A DNA stretch of 64,000 nucleotides from the NCBI RefSeq assembly GCF_013839445.1, contig NZ_JACDIT010000001.1, positions 796,658 through 860,657 of the forward strand. Direction: 5' to 3'. Source of the stretch: Chthonobacter albigriseus (GTDB taxonomy: Bacteria > Pseudomonadota > Alphaproteobacteria > Rhizobiales > Pleomorphomonadaceae). Shown here one piece after another: positions 57,975 through 64,000 of the stretch; position 1 is the first letter of the stretch, and every line of letters starts with the position of its first letter. A program made the translations under genes and the position numbers. The notes beneath the pieces are model-generated. The model had not been told where the DNA came from. It did not search any database and worked only from the letters and a program-made list of their open reading frames with translations.

Positions 57975-60704
57975 ATGACCGAGCACTCCCCCCTGGACGA
58001 GGACGCCGCGGCCGGCCACGTGACGCCGGTGATGGCGCAGTTCATCGAGATCAAGGCCGCAAACCCGGACTGCCTGCTGTTCTTCCGGATGGGCGACTTC
58101 TACGAGCTGTTCTTCGATGACGCAGAGGTGGCCTCGCGCGCGCTCGGCATCACCCTCACCAAGCGCGGCAAGCACCTCGGACAGGACATCCCGATGTGCG
58201 GGGTGCCGCTCCACACGGCCGACGACTACCTGCAGCGGCTGATCGCGCTCGGTCACCGTGTCGCGGTGTGCGAGCAGATGGAGGATCCGGCGGAAGCCCG
58301 CAAGCGGGGCGGCAAGTCGATCGTCCGGCGCGACGTGGTTCGCCTCGTCACGCCGGGTACTCTGACCGAGGAGAACCTTCTCGACTCGCGCCGCTCCAAC
58401 TGGCTCGCCGGCCTGGCGCGGAGCCGCGGGTCGGACGGCACGGCGGACCGCTTCGCCCTCGCCTGGCTCGACATGTCGACGGGCACCTTTCGGCTTTGCG
58501 AGTGCGAACCGGCGGGCCTGCCGGCCCTGCTCGCGCGGGTGGAGCCAAAGGAGCTGCTGGTTCCCGACAATCTCCTGGAAGACGACGGCCTGCGCCAGGT
58601 CGTGAAGACCGCCGGAGCGGAGATCGTGCCGGTGCCGCGCGCCTTCTTCGACGGCGCGACCGCGCATGACAGGCTGGCCTCCTTCTACGCCGTGCGGTCG
58701 CTCGACGCCTTCGGGTTGTTCAGCCGGCTGGAGCTGTCGGCGGCGGCTGCGCTGGTGGCCTATGTGGAGAAGACGCAGGTCGGCAACCGGCCGCCCCTCG
58801 ACCCGCCGGCGCGGGAGCGGGAAAGCGGGGCGATGGCCATCGACGCGGCGACCCGCGCCAACCTGGAACTGATCCGAACCATGGCCGGCGAGCGGCGCGG
58901 GAGCCTTCTGGCCGCCGTCGACCGCACCGTCACCGGATCCGGGGCGCGTCTGCTCGCCGATCGGATCGCCTGCCCGCTGACCGACCCGGAGACGATCCGC
59001 AACCGGCTGGATGCGGTCGACCTGTTTGTTGCGGAGCCGGCGTTGCGGGCCCGCGTCCGCGAAGACCTCCGACGCACGCCCGACATGGCGCGCGCCCTCA
59101 CCCGTCTGACGCTGGGGCGCGGCGGACCGCGCGACCTCGCCGCACTGGCCGCCGGCCTGACGGCCGCTGCCGCCCTCGCGGAGCAGATCGCGACCGTGGA
59201 CCCCCTCGGCGCCGAGATCGCAGCGGCGGTGAAGGCCCTTCGTGCAGCGCCGCACCAGCTCGGGCTGGATATCGCAGCCACTCTCGCCGACGAGCTTCCG
59301 CTGCTGAAGCGGGACGGGGGGTTCGTACGGGCCGGCTGTCGCGGCGACCTCGACGAGGCGCGGGCTCTCAGGGACGAAAGTCGGCAGGTCATCGCTTCAT
59401 TGCAGTCGACCTACATGAGCCTATCGGACATCCGCTCGCTGAAGATCCGGCATAACGGCGTGCTCGGATACTTCGTGGAGGTCGCGCCCAACTACGGCGC
59501 GGCGATGATGGCCGAGCCGCTCAACCGCACCTTCATCCACCGGCAGACCCTCGCCAACGCAGTCCGTTTCTCCACCACCGAACTCGGCGAACTGGAGGGG
59601 CGGATCGCCTCGGCGGGTGAGCGGGCGCTCGGTATCGAGCTCTCCGTGTTCGATGAACTGGCGGCCCGCGTGATCGCGGCCGCCAGCCCGGTGAAGCGGG
59701 CGGCCGAGGCAATCGCGGTGATCGACGTCGCGAGCGCGCTGGCCGACCTGGCGGAAGCGGAGGGGTATGTCAGGCCGCGGGTGGACGACAGCCTTGCTTT
59801 CGCGATCGACGCTGGACGCCATCCGGTGGTGGAGCAGATGCTGCGGGAGGACGGAGCAACCTTCGTGGCGAACGGTTGCGACGTGGGTACCCGCGACGAC
59901 CAGGCCGCCGGACAGCTGTGGCTGGTGACCGGACCCAACATGGCGGGCAAGTCCACGTTTCTTCGCCAGAACGCGTTGATCGCCGTGCTGGCGCAGGCCG
60001 GGTCGCACGTGCCGGCGCGGTCGGCGCACATCGGCGTGGTCGACCGCCTGTTCAGCCGCGTCGGTGCGGCCGACGACCTTGCGCGGGGACGGTCCACCTT
60101 CATGGTGGAGATGATCGAGACCGCGGCGATCCTCAACCAGGCGGGACCGCGTGCCTTCGTCATCCTCGACGAGATCGGCCGTGGAACCGCAACCTACGAC
60201 GGCCTTGCGATCGCCTGGGCGACGGTGGAGCACCTGCACGAGGTGAACCGGTCACGGGCGCTGTTCGCGACCCACTACCACGAATTGACCGCCCTCAACG
60301 AACGACTGGCGCGGGTGGCGAACGCCACCGTGAAGGTCAAGGAATGGAAGGGCGACGTCGTTTTCCTGCACGAGATCGTGCCGGGAGCGGCCGACCGCTC
60401 CTATGGCATCCAGGTCGCCAAGCTCGCCGGGCTCCCGGCGGTGGTGGTGGACCGTGCCCGGTCGGTGCTGGAGGAACTCGAGCGGTCCGGCGGCAACAAC
60501 GCCCCGGCGGTGCTCGACGACCTGCCGCTGTTCTCCGCGGCTCGCCGACGGCCTGCACCTCCGGTCGATACGGGACCGAACACCGAGAACGAGATCACCC
60601 TGCTGCTGGCGGCACTGCAGCCTGACGATCTGACGCCACGAGAAGCGTTGGAGGAACTCTACCGTCTCAAGGCAGCGTTTCAACGGTCCGTCAAGCCAGG
60701 TTGA
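57975..60704 (+). CDS. mutS: DNA mismatch repair protein MutS
   Basis: 909 aa. N-terminal mismatch-binding motif [15 protein letters not shown] (Phe-x-Glu), connector and lever domains. The ATPase has Walker [18 protein letters not shown] near residue 651, [11 protein letters not shown] and Walker [17 protein letters not shown]. The C-terminal [10 protein letters not shown] is typical. ATG at 57975 gives the standard start; the frame is open to 57849. Recognises base mismatches with MutL, which is not in the window. Confidence 0.98.
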   Translation: MTEHSPLDEDAAAGHVTPVMAQFIEIKAANPDCLLFFRMGDFYELFFDDAEVASRALGITLTKRGKHLGQDIPMCGVPLHTADDYLQRLIALGHRVAVCEQMEDPAEARKRGGKSIVRRDVVRLVTPGTLTEENLLDSRRSNWLAGLARSRGSDGTADRFALAWLDMSTGTFRLCECEPAGLPALLARVEPKELLVPDNLLEDDGLRQVVKTAGAEIVPVPRAFFDGATAHDRLASFYAVRSLDAFGLFSRLELSAAAALVAYVEKTQVGNRPPLDPPARERESGAMAIDAATRANLELIRTMAGERRGSLLAAVDRTVTGSGARLLADRIACPLTDPETIRNRLDAVDLFVAEPALRARVREDLRRTPDMARALTRLTLGRGGPRDLAALAAGLTAAAALAEQIATVDPLGAEIAAAVKALRAAPHQLGLDIAATLADELPLLKRDGGFVRAGCRGDLDEARALRDESRQVIASLQSTYMSLSDIRSLKIRHNGVLGYFVEVAPNYGAAMMAEPLNRTFIHRQTLANAVRFSTTELGELEGRIASAGERALGIELSVFDELAARVIAAASPVKRAAEAIAVIDVASALADLAEAEGYVRPRVDDSLAFAIDAGRHPVVEQMLREDGATFVANGCDVGTRDDQAAGQLWLVTGPNMAGKSTFLRQNALIAVLAQAGSHVPARSAHIGVVDRLFSRVGAADDLARGRSTFMVEMIETAAILNQAGPRAFVILDEIGRGTATYDGLAIAWATVEHLHEVNRSRALFATHYHELTALNERLARVANATVKVKEWKGDVVFLHEIVPGAADRSYGIQVAKLAGLPAVVVDRARSVLEELERSGGNNAPAVLDDLPLFSAARRRPAPPVDTGPNTENEITLLLAALQPDDLTPREALEELYRLKAAFQRSVKPG

Positions 60705-60765
60705 AGGCTCCATCGGCGAAGCTGCTGACTTGTCCCTTCGCACCGTATATTGACGAGAACAGTTG

Positions 60766-60795
60766 CGGCAACGCGCATGTAACATTCAGTTGCCG
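60766..60795 (+). promoter_or_regulatory. Leader stem-loop upstream of the HWE kinase gene
   Basis: CGGCAAC (60766-60772) and GTTGCCG (60789-60795), perfect 7-bp arms with a 16-base loop, end 17 bases before the start codon. It could terminate mutS transcripts or mask the kinase ribosome site (GGGGTGG). Ambiguous. Confidence 0.35.
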
Positions 60796-60812
60796 GGGGT
60801 GGCATCAGACAC

Positions 60813-62864
60813 ATGGCCGGGTCTCCTTCGCCGCGCGTCTTTTCGGCCCAGCTCCACTTCGTGGCGCTGGTGACGCTTCTCCTGGTGCCGATCATCGCGG
60901 CGGCGATGTTCCTGGCCGTGCGCTTCAGCACGACCGAACGGGAACGCTACACCCTTGACGCGATGGCGGTCGCCGAACGGATCAGCGCCTCGATCGACCG
61001 CAAGGTACTCGGCTACGAGGAGGCGCTCGCGGTGTTCGCCGCCGCCGCGCTCGGCACCGGCGGGGCGGTGATCCCGCCCTCTGCCGATGCAGTGAGGAAC
61101 GCAGCGGCCGCTCTGTCCGGGACACTGATCGTGAAGCGGGCGGACGGCTCCGTTCTCGCGGCCAGCGACGGAAAGGCGGTTCCCCGAGGACTGACCCCGA
61201 GCGAACAAGACGCGATCGCATCCGGCGAGCCAGCGGTTTCGGGGCTCGAGTCGGCGGACGGCGGAACGCCGGTGGTAACGGTGTCCGTGCCGCTGACCGA
61301 TCAGCCCGGATCGGTCGGCGTGATCAGCCTATCGTTCTCCCCGAAAACCCTCGCCGACATCCTAGCCGCGGAGAACCTGCCGGAAGCCTGGGTAGGCGCC
61401 ATCGTCGACAAGAACGACCTGATCGTCGCGCGGTCGCGCCAGCACGAGCGCTTTCTCGGTGCGGTCGCCACGGAGGATCTGCGGCGGAACGCGGTCGGCG
61501 AGCGCGGCGCCTGGAAGGGCACCACCAAGGAGGGCGTCGCGGTTCTGTCGGCTCATGTGCGTTCCCCGGTGACGGGTTGGCGGATCGCGACCGGCGTGCC
61601 GATGCTGGCGGTGGAGCAGCCGCTCCGCCAATCGCTGTTCTGGATCACCGGCGTAGGTCTCGCCGGGCTCTCCTTCTCGGTGCTGGCCGCCGCGATGTTC
61701 GGTCGACGGATTTCGCGGGCGCTTACCAATCTGGCGACGGCCGCCACCGCCGTCGGCCAGGCAACGCCGCTGCACAAGCCAGCGCCGACGACGATCCGCG
61801 AGATCAATCTGATCGGCGATTCCATCCATCACGCCGCGCAGGAGCTCAACAAGCGCGCGGAAGCCCGAAACCGGGCCGAGAATGCCCTGGCGACCATCAA
61901 CGGGCGGCTGGAACGCGTGCTCAACGCCTCGCCCGTCGGTATCGTGGAGTTCGCGCCGGATCGGACGATCACCTTTGCAAACCATGCCGCCGGGACGATC
62001 CTGAAGCTGACACGGGCCGAGTTGGAAGGCCGCAAGGTGGATGACAAGGATTGGGGCATCGCCGACATTAACGGCCGGCCCATCCCCCCCGAGGATCTGC
62101 CCGCTTCCCGCGCCTTGCGCGGTGAAACGGTGTTCGGCTACGAGTTCGCGATCTCCGGTCCGGACGGCGGCGAGCAGACGATCCTGTCGGTCAACGCGAT
62201 TCCGGTGATGGACGGCGACAGGCTGGAAGGCGTTCTGACCGCCTTCACCGACGTGACCAAGCGCCTGGAGGTGGAGCGGCATCAGCGGCTGCTGATCAAC
62301 GAACTCAACCACCGGGTCAAGAACACCCTCGCCACGGTGAATTCCATCGCCGCGCAGAGCCTCAGGTCAAACGTCGACACCGTCGTCGCCCGCGAAGCCT
62401 TCACCGGCCGCATCGTGGCGCTGGCGCAGGCGCATGACGTTCTCACGCGGGAGCGTTGGGAAGGCGCCGACCTCCGGGACATCGTGACATCGGCGGTGGA
62501 GCCGCATGACGGCGAACGCTTCGGCATCACCGGCGTGCCGGTGCGGCTGGCGCCGCAGACGGCGCTCTCCGTGGCGATGGCACTGCACGAACTGTCGACC
62601 AACGCGGTGAAGTACGGCGCGCTGTCGGTTCAGGGCGGGCACGTGCGGATCAGCTGGGTGCTGGTTCCCGCCGGCCCCGTCAAGCGGCTTCAATTCCGCT
62701 GGCAGGAAATCGGCGGGCCGCCTGTGGAAGAGCCGGCCCGCCGCGGGTTCGGCAGCCGGATGATCGAAACGGGGCTGTCTCGCGAACTGGATGGCGAGGT
62801 GCGGATCCTGTTCGAGCCGGACGGCGTGGTCTGCACCATCGACGCCCCGCTCGAGGATGCATGA
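60813..62864 (+). CDS. HWE-family sensor histidine kinase with periplasmic sensor and PAS
   Basis: 683 aa. TM1 is at about 15-37, a periplasmic Cache-like region at about 38-270, and TM2 at about 272-296 (LFWITGVGLAGLSFSVLAAA). A HAMP-like linker and PAS (about 360-475, LERVLNASPVGIVEFAPDRT) lead to an HWE kinase core. The core has NELNHRVKNTLATVNSIAAQ (His near 500), RERWEGADLRDIV (the WE element) and MALHELSTNAVKYGALS. HWE kinases often feed PhyR-type general stress signalling in alphaproteobacteria; no phyR is in this window. 108 bases after mutS. Confidence 0.94.
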   Translation: MAGSPSPRVFSAQLHFVALVTLLLVPIIAAAMFLAVRFSTTERERYTLDAMAVAERISASIDRKVLGYEEALAVFAAAALGTGGAVIPPSADAVRNAAAALSGTLIVKRADGSVLAASDGKAVPRGLTPSEQDAIASGEPAVSGLESADGGTPVVTVSVPLTDQPGSVGVISLSFSPKTLADILAAENLPEAWVGAIVDKNDLIVARSRQHERFLGAVATEDLRRNAVGERGAWKGTTKEGVAVLSAHVRSPVTGWRIATGVPMLAVEQPLRQSLFWITGVGLAGLSFSVLAAAMFGRRISRALTNLATAATAVGQATPLHKPAPTTIREINLIGDSIHHAAQELNKRAEARNRAENALATINGRLERVLNASPVGIVEFAPDRTITFANHAAGTILKLTRAELEGRKVDDKDWGIADINGRPIPPEDLPASRALRGETVFGYEFAISGPDGGEQTILSVNAIPVMDGDRLEGVLTAFTDVTKRLEVERHQRLLINELNHRVKNTLATVNSIAAQSLRSNVDTVVAREAFTGRIVALAQAHDVLTRERWEGADLRDIVTSAVEPHDGERFGITGVPVRLAPQTALSVAMALHELSTNAVKYGALSVQGGHVRISWVLVPAGPVKRLQFRWQEIGGPPVEEPARRGFGSRMIETGLSRELDGEVRILFEPDGVVCTIDAPLEDA

Positions 62865-62909
62865 GGGCGCCTGGCGGACGCTCTCATGCCGGTCCGACCG
62901 GATCCGGCT

Positions 62910-63947
62910 TCAGCGCAGGAAGCCGACGATGTCCTTGACCTGATCCATCACCGGACGAGCGATGGCGGTCGCCCGCTCGCCGCCGTCCTTCAGGACGCCG
63001 TCGATGTAGGCGGTGTCGGCCATCAGCTCGCGCATGCGGGTGCTGACCGGCGACAGCGCCGAGACGGCGAGGTCGGCGAGGGCCGGCTTGAAGGTGGAGA
63101 ACTGCGAGCCGCCGAATTCCTTCAGCACGGCCGCGCGGGAGGTGTCGGCCAGGGCGGCGTAGATGGTGACGAGGTTGTCCGCCTCGGGACGATCCTTGAG
63201 ACCTTCCAGTTCGGACGGCAGGGCGTCCGGGTCCGTGCGTGCCTTGCGGATCTTCTGCGCGATGGCGTCGGCGTCGTCGGTGAGGCCGATGCGCGAGTAG
63301 TCCGACGGGTCGGACTTCGACATCTTCTTGGTGCCGTCGCGCAGACTCATCACGCGCGGCGCGGGGCCCTGCGTGAGCGGCTCCGGCAGCGGGAAGAAGC
63401 CGTCCTCCGGGTCGTGGCCGTTGGCGGCGATCGCGGCCGAGAAGTCGTTGTTGAACTTCTGAGCGATGTCGCGAGCGAGTTCCAGGTGCTGCTTCTGGTC
63501 CTCGCCGACCGGTACATGGGTGGCGCGGTAGACGAGGATGTCGGCCGCCATCAGCGTCGGATAGGCGAACAGGCCCACCGAGGCGTTCTCGCGGTCCTTG
63601 CCGGCCTTCTCCTTGAACTGCGTCATGCGGTTCAGCCAGCCCATGCGGGCGACGCAGTTGAACACCCACGCCAGTTCGGCGTGCTCCACCACGCGGCTCT
63701 GGTTGAAGACGATGTGGGCCTTCGGATCGATGCCGGCGGCGAGGAAGGCCGCGGTGACTTCGCGGATCTGCTTCTTCAGCTCGACCGGATCCTGCCAGAC
63801 CGTGATGGCGTGCAGGTCGACGACGCAATAGATGCAGTCGTGGGTGGCCTGCATCTCCACGAAGCGCTTGATGGCGCCGAGATAGTTGCCGAGATGGAGA
63901 TTGCCTGTCGGCTGGACGCCGGAAAACACGAGGGGCTTGAACGCCAT
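62910..63947 (-). CDS. trpS: Tryptophanyl-tRNA synthetase
   Basis: 345 aa class I synthetase that charges tRNA-Trp. The HIGH-type motif is in [20 protein letters not shown] (residues about 9-28) and the KMSKS loop in [15 protein letters not shown] (about 205-219). Length is normal. GGGAGG-like bases lie upstream, and the ATG at 63947 is standard. In related genomes murJ precedes trpS; the upstream 53 bases in this window hold no coding start I can see. Converges with the HWE kinase gene (45-base gap). Confidence 0.97.
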   Translation of the reverse strand: MAFKPLVFSGVQPTGNLHLGNYLGAIKRFVEMQATHDCIYCVVDLHAITVWQDPVELKKQIREVTAAFLAAGIDPKAHIVFNQSRVVEHAELAWVFNCVARMGWLNRMTQFKEKAGKDRENASVGLFAYPTLMAADILVYRATHVPVGEDQKQHLELARDIAQKFNNDFSAAIAANGHDPEDGFFPLPEPLTQGPAPRVMSLRDGTKKMSKSDPSDYSRIGLTDDADAIAQKIRKARTDPDALPSELEGLKDRPEADNLVTIYAALADTSRAAVLKEFGGSQFSTFKPALADLAVSALSPVSTRMRELMADTAYIDGVLKDGGERATAIARPVMDQVKDIVGFLR

Positions 63948-64000
63948 GGGGGTCTCTTTTGGAGGGAGGCCTATTTTGCCGACGGCGTTATGCGCGAGCC

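Overview
The window is about 64 kb of GC-rich chromosome with about 50 intact protein genes, packed on both strands with short gaps. I see no rRNA, tRNA, CRISPR array, insertion sequence or phage gene. The gene content points to an alphaproteobacterium, most likely of the Hyphomicrobiales (rhizobia and relatives): an aapJQMP general amino-acid ABC operon, glnD/mutS/trpS/usp/nifU clustered together, an HWE-family histidine kinase, and EcfG-type (GGAAC...CGTT) promoter sequences. Genus cannot be assigned from the sequence alone.

Layout. 0-10 kb: a periplasmic lytic transglycosylase, a pirin, a large chemoreceptor, a YqjD/YqjE-like membrane pair, an EamA transporter, a glycosyltransferase, glycerol kinase and an Lrp/AsnC regulator. 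10-18 kb: a saccharopine/lysine dehydrogenase-like enzyme divergent from Lrp, a UPF0303 protein, agmatine-to-putrescine enzymes (aguB, aguA), a low-complexity OmpA-family protein and an M17 aminopeptidase. 18-24.5 kb: the aapJQMP operon, a LysR regulator and a TPR lipoprotein. 24.5-37 kb: the helicase HrpB, then the complete urea ABC operon urtABCDE. Divergent from urtA is a very large NCS1-transporter/hybrid-histidine-kinase fusion followed by its LuxR-type response regulator. 37-42 kb: an SDR, a TIM-barrel isomerase, and a DUF4910 peptidase-like gene plus a C-methyltransferase behind an AT-rich leader. 42-52.5 kb: a Cache chemoreceptor, a coxG-S-L-M molybdoenzyme operon (form II active-site motif), a FIST protein/hybrid kinase/NarL regulator module resembling nosP-nahK-erbR, and a RutE-type reductase. 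52.6-64 kb: nifU, usp, glnD, a metallophosphoesterase, a GNAT enzyme, mutS, an HWE kinase and trpS.

Theme. Much of the window concerns nitrogen and small organic molecules: amino-acid uptake, urea uptake with a dedicated transceptor-like two-component system, PII uridylylation by GlnD, and agmatine and possibly lysine catabolism. The two most interesting systems are (i) the NCS1-kinase fusion with a cysteine-rich linker facing the urea operon across a shared region that holds an NtrC-like dyad, and (ii) the FIST/kinase/NarL triad, a candidate nitric-oxide (or other small ligand) sensor, beside an uncharacterised molybdenum hydroxylase operon.
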